DNA of 64,000 bases from FEN-680 sp036845225. GTDB lineage: Bacteria > Actinomycetota > Geothermincolia > Fen-727 > Anoxymicrobiaceae. The stretch spans positions 1 through 64,000 of the forward strand of contig DAIUEJ010000005.1 of NCBI GenBank assembly GCA_036845225.1. Direction: 5' to 3'. The position numbers were made by a program, and so were the translations under genes. Positions 41,534-49,515 of this stretch are shown piece by piece (the first letter of the stretch is position 1; every line of letters starts with the position of its first letter). The notes under the pieces are model-generated. The model was not told the origin of the DNA. It worked only from the letters and a program-made list of their open reading frames with translations, and ran no database searches.

Positions 41534-42220
41534 TCAGGCGGGCGCCACGCCCGCGGCGCTGCTGTTCAATATCGACTTGATCTCCAGGGCCGCCGCGCCG
41601 ACGTCCGCCGAGGCAAAGATCGAGGAGCCCACCACCACGTTGTCCGCGCCCGCCTCGATCACCATCGGAAGGTTCTGGGCCTTGACGCCGCCGTCCACCT
41701 CCACCTCGACCGAGACGCCCAGCTCAGAGGCGTCGCGCTTGATCGCGCCGACCCGGTTGAGCATCTCGGGCATGAGCTTCTGCCCCCCGAATCCCGGGTA
41801 GACGCACATGACGATGACGAAGTCCACCATCGCCAGGAATGGCTTCAGCTCGAAGACCGGGACCTCCGGGCTGATGGCGAGCCCGGGTGATACCCCGAGC
41901 CCCCTGATCGCCCGCACCACGCTCTCGCAATCGCGGCAGGACCGCAGGTGGAACGATATCCGGTCCGAGCCGGCATCCGCGAAAGTCTCGACCCACTCCG
42001 GCGGGTTGTAGATCATGAGGTGGGTATCCAGCGGGACGGCGGTCATCTTCTTGACGGCCTCGACCACGATCGGCCCGAAAGTGATGTTCGGCACGAAGTG
42101 GCCGTCCATCACGTCAAGGTGTATGTAATCAGCGACAGGCTCGATCGCCTTGATGGCTGCGCCAAGGTTGGAGAAGTCGGCGTTCAGTATGGAGGGAGAC
42201 AGCTTTACTTTTGCGCCCAT
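41534..42220 (-). CDS. rpe: Ribulose-phosphate 3-epimerase
   Basis: 228 residues, a (beta/alpha)8 barrel. LSPSILNADFSNLG opens it; HLDVMDGHFVPNITFGP holds the metal His/Asp; VYPGFGGQKLMPEML and EVDGGVKAQNLPMVIEAGADNVVVGSSIF complete the active and phosphate sites. It interconverts ribulose and xylulose 5-phosphate. ATG 42220 fits the family start; the open frame upstream to 42454 runs antisense-like through gltB3 and is rejected. Confidence 0.94.
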   Translation of the reverse strand: MGAKVKLSPSILNADFSNLGAAIKAIEPVADYIHLDVMDGHFVPNITFGPIVVEAVKKMTAVPLDTHLMIYNPPEWVETFADAGSDRISFHLRSCRDCESVVRAIRGLGVSPGLAISPEVPVFELKPFLAMVDFVIVMCVYPGFGGQKLMPEMLNRVGAIKRDASELGVSVEVEVDGGVKAQNLPMVIEAGADNVVVGSSIFASADVGAAALEIKSILNSSAAGVAPA

Positions 42221-42308
42221 TGGAAAAGCCCCCGGAGCCTCGGCAACCTGCTTACTGTCTAGAATATTACGCGCAAGGGCCCTCGAGTCCTTGCCGGGGG
42301 AAGACAGC

Positions 42309-43073
42309 TCAATACACGTACAGATTGCCGTACGGCCGGTGCGAGAACGGCTCCAGCTTCTTGAAGTCCTCCGGCGCGATGCCGCCGAGGTCCATCTCCG
42401 TGTCCGAAGCGAACTCCGCCAGGAGATCTGAGAGCATCTTGCGGTCGTCGTCATCCACCGGGAACTCTCGCACCTCTCTGCCCAGTTGGTGTTCCTTCAG
42501 CTCGCCGCGCACGTAGATGGTGCCACCGTGCATCCCGGTCCCGAGGTAGCTTCCCGCGACGGGGCCGGGCTCGTCACCCATTCCCAGAAGCACCAGCAGG
42601 CCACCGGCCATGTACTCTCCGAAGAAATCGCCTGCGCGGCCACCCGCGACGATGATGGGCACCTGGTCCTTGTACGACTTCATGTGAATGCCGACCCGGT
42701 AGCCCACGTTGCCGCCGACGAACACCTTGCCGCCGCGCATCCCGTACCCGATCACGTCACCGGCGTGGCCCTTGACCACTATCTTGCCGCTGTTCATGGT
42801 GTTGCCGACGCCGTCCTGGGCGTTCTCGTTCACGATGACCGTGGGGCCGTCCATGAAAGCGCCGAGGTCGTTGCCCGGAACACCGTTGATGACGATGCGG
42901 ACCTTCTCCCGGAGCCCGTCGGCGATATACCGCTGTCCGTTTACCCCGTCGAGCACGATCTCCGCGCAGCCGTTAGAAGCCAGCTCGCGTATCATGCTGT
43001 TCAGTTCCCTGTAGTAGAGGCCGGCAGCGTCCAGAATCTTGCAGTTGTCGGTCTGCTTAGCGCTCTTTGCCAT
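42309..43073 (-). CDS. Glutamate synthase GXGXG domain protein (GltB3)
   Basis: 254 residues: the C-terminal beta-helix domain of glutamate synthase as a separate protein. Regular glycine repeats GKIVVKGHAGDVIGYGMRGG and GKVFVGGNVGYRVG-like turns are clear. The domain has a structural role against the synthase barrel. It is the last of the tightly packed hdrBC-gltB1-gltB2-gltB3 operon, 3 bases after gltB2. The split three-protein form is typical of archaea and some anaerobic bacteria. Confidence 0.88.
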   Translation of the reverse strand: MAKSAKQTDNCKILDAAGLYYRELNSMIRELASNGCAEIVLDGVNGQRYIADGLREKVRIVINGVPGNDLGAFMDGPTVIVNENAQDGVGNTMNSGKIVVKGHAGDVIGYGMRGGKVFVGGNVGYRVGIHMKSYKDQVPIIVAGGRAGDFFGEYMAGGLLVLLGMGDEPGPVAGSYLGTGMHGGTIYVRGELKEHQLGREVREFPVDDDDRKMLSDLLAEFASDTEMDLGGIAPEDFKKLEPFSHRPYGNLYVY

Positions 43074-43076
43074 CTC

Positions 43077-44579
43077 CTACCTTCCCGCCGGTTTCACGCC
43101 GATTATCTCGGTCGTGCTCGCGTCCAGCCCCAGCGAGCGCAGGCGCTCCCTGTTTCCCCTGAGTGATTCTATTGCGTTTACCCCCAGCGCGCCCAGGATC
43201 TCCTTGAGCTCGAGGCTCCAGGAGTTGACCAGGTTGACCAGACGCTCGGCGCCCCAGTCCGGGTCGAGCCTGCCGGTCAGCTCGGGGCGCTGGGTGGCGA
43301 TGCCCCACGAGCAGTTGCCGGTGTAGCATTTCTGGCACAGCCTGCATCCGAGCGCTATCAGGGCCGCGGTGCCGATGCCTACCGCGTCCGCCCCGAGCGC
43401 TATCGCCTTGGCGACGTCCGCGCTCGACCTTATGCCGCCCGCCGCGATTATAGACACCCAGTTCCTGATGCCTTCGCTCCGCAGTTGCTGGTCGACCACC
43501 GCCAGCGCTATCTCGAGCGGGATCCCCACGTGGTCCCGGATGACCGCCGGGCTCGCGCCCGTGCCACCCCTGAAGCCGTCCAGGTAGATGATGTCGGCCC
43601 CCGCCCTGGCGATGCCGCTCGCGATGGCCGCGACGTTGTGGACGGTCGCGATCTTCACGGAGACCGGCTTGTACCCGGTCGCCTCCTTCAGCGCGTAGAT
43701 CAACTGCCTCAGGTCTTCTATCGAGTAGATGTCGTGGTGCGGCGCAGGGCTCAGCGCGTCGGTGCCCTCGGGTATCATGCGCGTCCCGGAGACCTCGACC
43801 CCTATCTTCTCGCCCGGGAGGTGCCCGCCGATGCCCGGCTTGGCGCCCTGCCCGACCTTGATCTCGACCGCGACCCCCGCGTTGAGGTACTCGGAGTGCA
43901 CCCCGAACCTGCCGGAAGCACACTGTACGATGATGTGGTCCTTGTACGGGTAGAGCTCTCTGTGCAGCCCTCCCTCTCCGGTGTTCATGACCGTCCCGAG
44001 CTTCTCCGCCGCGATGGCGAGCGCCCGGTGGGTGTTCAGGCTCACCGAGCCGTAGGACATGCCGCTGAACATTATCGGTATGTCCAGCTTGATGTTGTTC
44101 GCCACCTTTGTCTCCAGCCGGAACTCTCCGTTCGACCTCTCGACCTTCAGGCTATCGGGCTTGCGCCCGAGGTAGGTCCTGAGCTCCATCGGCTCGCGCA
44201 GCGGGTCGATGGACGGGTTGGTCACCTGGCAGGCGTCGATGAGCAGGTGGTCGAATACGTTCAGCCACGGCAGGTCGTTGCCCATGCCGGTCAGGATCAT
44301 GCCCGGCGTCTGGGCCTGCTTCCAGATCGCCTTGCGCTTGTCGACGTCCCAGGAGGAGTGCTCCCGGAAGGCGAGAGGGTTGCGCACTATCGTTATCGCT
44401 TCCTCCGGGCAGAATATCGCGCAGCGGTGGCACGCCACGCACTTGGACGAGTCCGCTGTGGTCATGCTCTGGAAATCGAAGACCCCGAAGCCGCAGTTGA
44501 GTATGCAGCGCTTGCACCTGCGGCAGCGCTCGTGGTCGACGTTGACCAGGAACTCGCTCGTGACCAGGTTGCCCGGCAT
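43077..44579 (-). CDS. Glutamate synthase FMN domain with ferredoxin-like N-terminus (GltB2)
   Basis: 500 residues. Residues 15-60 hold two 4Fe-4S ferredoxin motifs (CRRCKRCILNC; CVACHRCAIFC). The rest is the FMN-binding synthase barrel: MFSGMSYGSVSLNTHRAL, HDIYSIEDLRQLIYALKEA, YLDGFRGGTGASPAVIRDHVG and the 3Fe-4S ligands in CRLCQKCYTGNCSWGIATQ. It reduces 2-oxoglutarate plus ammonia to glutamate. Its ATG overlaps the gltB1 stop by one base (TGATG). All key residues look intact, in contrast to the paralogue at 3.2-4.8 kb. Confidence 0.92.
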   Translation of the reverse strand: MPGNLVTSEFLVNVDHERCRRCKRCILNCGFGVFDFQSMTTADSSKCVACHRCAIFCPEEAITIVRNPLAFREHSSWDVDKRKAIWKQAQTPGMILTGMGNDLPWLNVFDHLLIDACQVTNPSIDPLREPMELRTYLGRKPDSLKVERSNGEFRLETKVANNIKLDIPIMFSGMSYGSVSLNTHRALAIAAEKLGTVMNTGEGGLHRELYPYKDHIIVQCASGRFGVHSEYLNAGVAVEIKVGQGAKPGIGGHLPGEKIGVEVSGTRMIPEGTDALSPAPHHDIYSIEDLRQLIYALKEATGYKPVSVKIATVHNVAAIASGIARAGADIIYLDGFRGGTGASPAVIRDHVGIPLEIALAVVDQQLRSEGIRNWVSIIAAGGIRSSADVAKAIALGADAVGIGTAALIALGCRLCQKCYTGNCSWGIATQRPELTGRLDPDWGAERLVNLVNSWSLELKEILGALGVNAIESLRGNRERLRSLGLDASTTEIIGVKPAGR

Positions 44580-45700
44580 CAGACATCACCTTTCAATTTC
44601 CCTATCACTGGCTGCCCGGCATTGGGAGCCCACACTTTGTCGGGCCGCGGGCATATCTGCCTGATCGCGGCCTCCTCGCTCGCTACGTACAGGAGGTCGT
44701 CCTTCCTCGCGGCGATGAGCGGCCTCAGCTTGATACGGTCGTTCAGACCGAGCATGCCGCGGGAGAAGCCGACGATCACCGCGAACGGCCCGTTGACCAG
44801 CGCGCTGGCGTAGACCATCCGCAGCGACTCGAAGAGCTCTTTCTCGCCCGGGTCCTCGTCGATGTCGATGTCCTTCCAGAACGGCGCGGCCAGGACCTTG
44901 CAGGCCACTTCCAGCGGGAGGCCGTGCTTGCGTATCAGCAGGTCGAACAGGTACGCCATGACCTCAGTGTCAGTAAGCAACGTGCATTCGTATCCGAACA
45001 TCTCCAGGTATCTCTTGTTGATCCCATAGGATGAGATCTCTCCGTTGTGGACGACCGCCCAGTCCAGGATGTTGAACGGGTGCGCGCCGCCCCACCACCC
45101 GGGGGTGTTGGTCGGGAAACGCCCGTGGCCTATCCAGGTGTAAGCCTGGTACTCGGGCAGCTTGAAGAACTCGCCCACGTCCTCGGCGAACCCCACCGCC
45201 TTGAAGACGCCCATGTTCTTTCCGCTCGAGAACACGAAGGTCCCCGGAACGGTGGTATTGATGGTCATCACCAGGCGGACCATGAAGTCGTCATCGCCCA
45301 GGCCCGCAGCTTCCACCAGCTCGCCGCGCGGCTTTGCGAAGTACCTCCAGAGGATGGGAGCGTTGACGATGGCCGGGGACGGCTGCGTCGGCAGGTCGCC
45401 GGCCGCCGCCACCTCCAGGCTCTCCTCGAGCAGCGACTCGCAGGCGACTTTACCGGCGCTGTCCTCGAACATGATGTGCAGCGCGTAATGGTCCGGGTAG
45501 TCGGGGTAGATCCCGTAGGCCGCGAAGCCGCCCCCCAGCCCGTTGCCACGGTCGTGGATGTTCCGCATGGACTCGATTATCTGGTCTCCGGCCATGAGGT
45601 TGCCGTCCTCGCTCATGATGCCGGAAAGGCCGCAGGCCGCGGGCACCTTGCAGGTATCTACTCTCCACTCCCTGTACTGGTCACCGAATGCCACAATCAC
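44579..45700 (-). CDS. Glutamate synthase class II amidotransferase domain (GltB1)
   Basis: 373 residues. The Ntn-type glutaminase that releases ammonia from glutamine for GltB2. The nucleophile Cys is at position 23 (ACGLSGIMSEDG) behind a 22-residue lead that would be removed. Further signatures are GHGRFPTNTPGWWGGAHPF and VHNGEISSYG. The GTG 45700 start overlaps the stop of the HdrBC-like gene (GTGA), so the two are translationally coupled. Confidence 0.92.
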   Translation of the reverse strand: MIVAFGDQYREWRVDTCKVPAACGLSGIMSEDGNLMAGDQIIESMRNIHDRGNGLGGGFAAYGIYPDYPDHYALHIMFEDSAGKVACESLLEESLEVAAAGDLPTQPSPAIVNAPILWRYFAKPRGELVEAAGLGDDDFMVRLVMTINTTVPGTFVFSSGKNMGVFKAVGFAEDVGEFFKLPEYQAYTWIGHGRFPTNTPGWWGGAHPFNILDWAVVHNGEISSYGINKRYLEMFGYECTLLTDTEVMAYLFDLLIRKHGLPLEVACKVLAAPFWKDIDIDEDPGEKELFESLRMVYASALVNGPFAVIVGFSRGMLGLNDRIKLRPLIAARKDDLLYVASEEAAIRQICPRPDKVWAPNAGQPVIGKLKGDV

Positions 45701-47034
45701 TCACCCTTCCCCTTGAAGGTGTCCTTCAAGAGCTCCGCCAGCTCGTCGGAGCCCGGCTCCGCCACCGGCCCCAGGCCGAGTTTCGCCCTGGCCCTTTCGC
45801 GCGCCTTCCCGAGCACGCCCGCATTCTGGAACATCTCGATCCCCTGCCTCGTCTCCGCCGGGCCGAGCCCGCGCTCGAGCGCCATGCGCTTCGCTTCCTT
45901 CATCACCTTGACCATGCCGAAGCTGTTCGGGCACAGCTCGGTGCAGGTGCCGCACTCGAGGCACTTCCAGATGTCCTCACCCGTTATTACGCTCTCGGCC
46001 TCGCCGGCGAGAATGCTCCGGATCACGTCGTGCGGGGCGTAGCTCTCATCCACCTGCGTGACAGGGCAGTCGTTCGAGCAGGACTCGCACTCGACGCAGC
46101 GCGCCATGGACGCGTAGTCGAACTCCAGTGGGACCAGCTCGCGTATGCGCTTGACCTCACGCCACTTGTCGAAGAACGGCTGCACGTCGATCCTGTGCAT
46201 GTCGAGGCCCAGCTCAGCGGGCTCGAACCCCAGGGCGAGCGCCGCCAGTTCGGAGTAGTAGAAGACCGGTATGTTCAAGGTCTCGTGGTGCTTCTTTATC
46301 ACCATCTGCTGCGTCTCGAACTGCCCGAAGCACGCCGGGCAGACCACTACGATGGCGTCGGCCCCGAGTTGCTCGAGCTCGAACAGCTTCAAGCGGGCGC
46401 TGGCCATCGACTCCTCCGGGCTGCCGGAGCGCCCGAGCGCCTCCCCGCAGCACATGAGCTTGGAGTGGTAATCGAGGCTCTCGAGCCCGAGACACTCGGC
46501 GAGCCTGTCGAGCTTGACGGGCCTCGCCGCGTCGTCGAGCCTCACGGTCGGGCCCGGCCTCAGCAACTGGCAGCCGTTGTGCACTCCGACCGTCAGGCCG
46601 TCCATCGGCGCCACGACCTTCCGCGCGATGACGTCAGGCCCTATTTTGTCGTGGAGCACCTCGATCACGTGGTATACGGAGGTGCGGAAGTTGTACTCCA
46701 GGCCGACTTCCGCGAGACGTTCGGCGACCTCGTTGCGAAGCTCGCTCGAGGCGTGAAAAGCCGCTATCGCCGATCGGAAAGTCGCATAGCACCCGTTGCA
46801 GGCCACGAGCAGGTCCTTGCCTTCCCTCTCGGCGAGCGCCAGGTTGCGCGCGGCGGTCAGGTACCACGCCTTCTCGGAGAGGGTCTCGACCAGGAACTTT
46901 TCCGGGCAGCACGTGAAGCCCTCGATCTCGGAGTACCTCACGCTCAGCCTCTCGAGTAGGAGGCGGAGAGACTTCTCGAGGAATGGATACCTGCCGGGGA
47001 TGGTGCACCCCCAGAAGAACACGTAATCGTCCAC
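45697..47034 (-). CDS. HdrB-HdrC-like fusion protein leading the glutamate synthase operon
   Basis: 445 residues from GTG 47034. Two CCG (HdrB) domains come first: WGCTIPGRYPF, FTCCPEKF and CNGCYATF, then NGCQLLRPG, LMCCGEAL and CPACFGQFE. Next is an HdrC-like part with CVECESCSNDCP and CLECGTCTELCP. CCG domains in HdrB hold non-cubane 4Fe-4S clusters and catalyse disulfide chemistry. It is coupled by a 4-base overlap to gltB1, so it probably feeds electrons to GltB2 or links its Fe-S chain to another carrier. An upstream reading to 47205 is rejected because only the shorter one has AAGGAAA near the conserved start. Confidence 0.8.
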   Translation of the reverse strand: MDDYVFFWGCTIPGRYPFLEKSLRLLLERLSVRYSEIEGFTCCPEKFLVETLSEKAWYLTAARNLALAEREGKDLLVACNGCYATFRSAIAAFHASSELRNEVAERLAEVGLEYNFRTSVYHVIEVLHDKIGPDVIARKVVAPMDGLTVGVHNGCQLLRPGPTVRLDDAARPVKLDRLAECLGLESLDYHSKLMCCGEALGRSGSPEESMASARLKLFELEQLGADAIVVVCPACFGQFETQQMVIKKHHETLNIPVFYYSELAALALGFEPAELGLDMHRIDVQPFFDKWREVKRIRELVPLEFDYASMARCVECESCSNDCPVTQVDESYAPHDVIRSILAGEAESVITGEDIWKCLECGTCTELCPNSFGMVKVMKEAKRMALERGLGPAETRQGIEMFQNAGVLGKARERARAKLGLGPVAEPGSDELAELLKDTFKGKGE

Positions 47035-47220
47035 TTTCGCCCGTTTCCTTACTCTGCCAGTCGACTTTTCGCATTTTAGCACAGACACCAAACGGGCATA
47101 CGGGCCCGTACCTTTACGAAAGCGCATCGGGGACTGCCCGCGCAATGATATCCGTCGAGCTCCATAGCGCCGGCGTCCCCCCGGCATGACACCCGCTCCC
47201 CACAAATGCCTGCCCGACTT

Positions 47221-47250
47221 GAGAAAAAGGACCTGACCCCGAAAAGTTGA
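47221..47250. repeat. Degenerate REP-like copy
   Basis: AAAAAGGACCTGACCCCGAAAAGTTGAG resembles the dispersed GTGCCTGACCCC core of the REP elements, with altered ends. It lies between the glnA terminator and the hdrBC gene. Confidence 0.35.
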
Positions 47251-47256
47251 GTCGTC

Positions 47257-47292
47257 AAAGGAAAGCGCCCCGCCCTTGGTCGGACGGGGCGC
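47257..47292 (-). terminator. glnA terminator
   Basis: GCGCCCCG and CGGGGCGC (47265-47292) form an 8-bp stem with a 12-base loop, followed on the minus strand by TTTCCTTT. It starts 17 bases after the glnA stop. Confidence 0.8.
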
Positions 47293-47308
47293 GATGTTTA
47301 CGCCTGCT

Positions 47309-48646
47309 CTACAGGATCGGCAGGTAGTTATTCAGCTCGTACTCGGTCACCACAGCTCTGTACTTCTCCCACTCGACCTTCTTGTCGGTGATGAGCGAAT
47401 GGAAGACGTGCTCGCCCAGGGACTCCTTCAGCAGCTCGCTGTTCTCGGCGAGCTTGATGGCCTCCCAGAGGTCTTCGGGGAGGCTCTTGATGCCCAGGGA
47501 CTCGCGCTCCTCTTCCGGCATCTCGTAGATGTTTCGCTCGATCGGGGCCTCCAGGTCCAGGTCGTCCTCGATCCCTTTCAGGCCGGCGGCCAGCATGACC
47601 GAGAAGGCGAGGTACGGGTTGCATGCCGGGTCGGGCGAGCGGAGCTCGATCCGGGTCGAGTTCTCCTTGCCGGGCTTGTAGGTCGGCACCCTGATGAGGT
47701 CGGACCGGTTGCGCTGCGCCCAGGAAAGGTATACCGGCGCCTCGTAGCCGGGCACCAGCCGCTTGTAGGAGTTCACGAACTGGTTCGTGACCAGGCAGAA
47801 CTCCTGGGCGTACTTGAGCAGCCCCGCGATGAAGGCCTTGGCCTCATGTGTGAGGTAGTACTGGTCTTTCGGGTCGAAGAACGCGTTCCTGTCACCTTTG
47901 AACAGGGACATATGCGTGTGCATCCCGCTTCCGTTCTCATCGGACAGGGGCTTGGGCATGAACGTCGCGTGGACGCCCTGCTTGATCGCAACTTCTTTGA
48001 CGACGAGCCTGTAGGTCATGGCATTGTCGGCCATCTGGAGCGCGTCAGTGTAGCGCAGGTCGATCTCGTGCTGGCTCGGCCCGACCTCGTGGTGCGAGTA
48101 CTCGACGCCGATGCCCATCTCCTCGAGGGTGAGGACGGTCTCGCGCCTGAGGTCGCTCGCCACGTCAAGCGGAGTGAGGTCGAAATAGCCGCCCCGGTCC
48201 AGTGTCACCGGCGGGGGCTCGGAGTCCGCGAAGTAGTAGTACTCGAGCTCCGGTCCGACGTAGAAGGTGTATCCGAGCTCCTGCGCCTTCTTCAGGTTGC
48301 GCCGCAGCACGAAGCGCGGGTCGCCCTGGTGGGGGCTCCTGTCAGGCTCGAGGATGTCGCAGAACATCCTCGCAACCGCGCTGTGGCCGCTAGGGCGCCA
48401 GGGCAGCAGGGCGAACGTCGACGGGTCAGGCTGGGCGATCATGTCGCTCTCGTCGATCCTGGCGAAGCCCTGGATGCTCGAGCCGTCGAAGCCCATGCCG
48501 TTTTCCAGTGCCTCCTCGAGCTCTTCCCTGGTTATGGCGAAGCTCTTCAGGAAGCCGAGGATGTCCGTGAACCACAGCCGTATGAACTTCACGTCGTGCT
48601 CGCGCACCGCTTCCAGAACGTAGTCGTTGTCCGGGCCTGATACCAT
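47309..48646 (-). CDS. glnA: Glutamine synthetase type I
   Basis: 445 residues, the length of the GSI-alpha group. The beta-grasp domain has KFIRLWFTDILGFLKSF and NGMGFDGSSI. The active site is GPELEYYYF, YSHHEVGPSQHEIDLRY, HATFMPKPLSDENGSGMH and NSYKRLVPGYEAPVYLSW, with RIELRSPDPACNPYL. The region used for adenylylation in other GS reads PIERNIYEMPEEER, so a Tyr is there, but this group is normally not adenylylated. AAGGAGG precedes the ATG. The promoter carries a GlnR-type box and glnR lies just upstream. Confidence 0.96.
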   Translation of the reverse strand: MVSGPDNDYVLEAVREHDVKFIRLWFTDILGFLKSFAITREELEEALENGMGFDGSSIQGFARIDESDMIAQPDPSTFALLPWRPSGHSAVARMFCDILEPDRSPHQGDPRFVLRRNLKKAQELGYTFYVGPELEYYYFADSEPPPVTLDRGGYFDLTPLDVASDLRRETVLTLEEMGIGVEYSHHEVGPSQHEIDLRYTDALQMADNAMTYRLVVKEVAIKQGVHATFMPKPLSDENGSGMHTHMSLFKGDRNAFFDPKDQYYLTHEAKAFIAGLLKYAQEFCLVTNQFVNSYKRLVPGYEAPVYLSWAQRNRSDLIRVPTYKPGKENSTRIELRSPDPACNPYLAFSVMLAAGLKGIEDDLDLEAPIERNIYEMPEEERESLGIKSLPEDLWEAIKLAENSELLKESLGEHVFHSLITDKKVEWEKYRAVVTEYELNNYLPIL

Positions 48647-48679
48647 AGTTCCTCCTTATCAGCGTTGCCTTTCCACGCA

Positions 48680-48733
48680 ATTGTAGAGAGGCGATGTTTC
48701 CAAAATGTTTCATAGCCGTGAAATAGTTGTAAA
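48680..48733 (-). promoter_or_regulatory. glnA promoter with GlnR-type box
   Basis: Minus strand pentamers with six-base gaps: TTTAC (48733-48729), TTCAC (48722-48718), GAAAC (48711-48707), GAAAC (48700-48696). Ten bases later is TACAAT (48685-48680), a good -10. The start site is near 48673, giving a leader of about 27 bases. The repeat spacing, the two adjacent GAAAC units, the ATCGCC that follows and the distance to -10 are identical to the amt promoter. It fits the GlnR consensus and an activator that replaces the -35 box. Confidence 0.8.
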
Positions 48734-48788
48734 TCAGCCGGACGGGAGCGGACCCGGCTCGAGGAACAATGGCCGGGGTCCCTCGCCG

Positions 48789-49460
48789 CTACTTGCCGGT
48801 GAACCGGTAGCCTACTCCGTGGACCGTCTCTATGTACTGGCGAGAGGTCTCGATCTTCGCCCGCAGGCGCCGGATGTGGACGTCCACCGTCCTCGTCCCG
48901 CCAAAGTAGTCGTATCCCCAGATGCTCTTCAGCAGTTCTTCCCTGGTGTACGCGCGGCCCGGGGTCGCCGCCAGCATCTTGAGGAGTTCGTACTCCTTGT
49001 ACGTCAGGTCCAGCGGCTTGCCGGCGAGCACGACCTGGTGCGCGTCCATGTTGATGACCAGGTCGTCAAAGGCCATCACGTTGCCTTCCCTGCCTCTCCT
49101 GATGCCCATGATCCGCACCCGTGATACGACCTCCAGTGCCGTTCCGGGGCTGACCACGAAATCATCGAAGTATTTGAGCGTCTCAATTTCGGAGAGGAGC
49201 CCGGCATCCCTCAGTGCGGCCATCAGTGGGATCCTGGAAGCCCAACCGCCGACCTTCTGCATGGCGTTCCTGGCGGCGCGGGCCTGGTGAACGTGCGGGC
49301 TCACGATGAGGACCGCGGCGAAGCTGTCGTCCAGCACCGTCTCCAGGTCATCTGATTTTTCAAAGCCCAGGACGGTGAGCCCGAGGTCCCTCAGCCCCTC
49401 CTCGAGGGACGCGGAGTAATCGGACCCGTCGCCGCAGAAGGCTATGCTCTCGTCGTTCAC
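48789..49460 (-). CDS. glnR: GlnR-type orphan OmpR-family nitrogen regulator
   Basis: 223 residues. The receiver-like domain lacks the phospho-acceptor Asp: the strand reads AAVLIVSPHVH, with Ser near residue 54. The winged-helix domain carries LDLTYKEYELLKMLAATPGR and WGYDYFGGTRTVDVHIRRLRAK, a close match to actinobacterial GlnR. It binds direct repeats near nitrogen genes as an unphosphorylated dimer. No histidine kinase is adjacent; glnA follows directly. GTG 49460 has AAGGGA. It is the likely controller of glnA and amt-glnK-nadE through the boxes at 48.7 and 15.1 kb. Confidence 0.85.
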   Translation of the reverse strand: MNDESIAFCGDGSDYSASLEEGLRDLGLTVLGFEKSDDLETVLDDSFAAVLIVSPHVHQARAARNAMQKVGGWASRIPLMAALRDAGLLSEIETLKYFDDFVVSPGTALEVVSRVRIMGIRRGREGNVMAFDDLVINMDAHQVVLAGKPLDLTYKEYELLKMLAATPGRAYTREELLKSIWGYDYFGGTRTVDVHIRRLRAKIETSRQYIETVHGVGYRFTGK

Positions 49461-49515
49461 GGCAAATCCCTTGTCACGGTAATGATGATACAGGACAGTC
49501 GATTGCGATGCAGGG

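Noticed and set aside
42221..42454. N-terminal extension of rpe
   Set aside because: The added residues overlap gltB3 antisense-like, are Arg/Ser-rich and not found at the start of the family; ATG 42220 gives normal length.
47035..47260. GlnR box before the hdrBC-gltB operon
   Set aside because: One GTTTC occurs near 47043, but no second unit follows at 11-base spacing and no -10 is in register.
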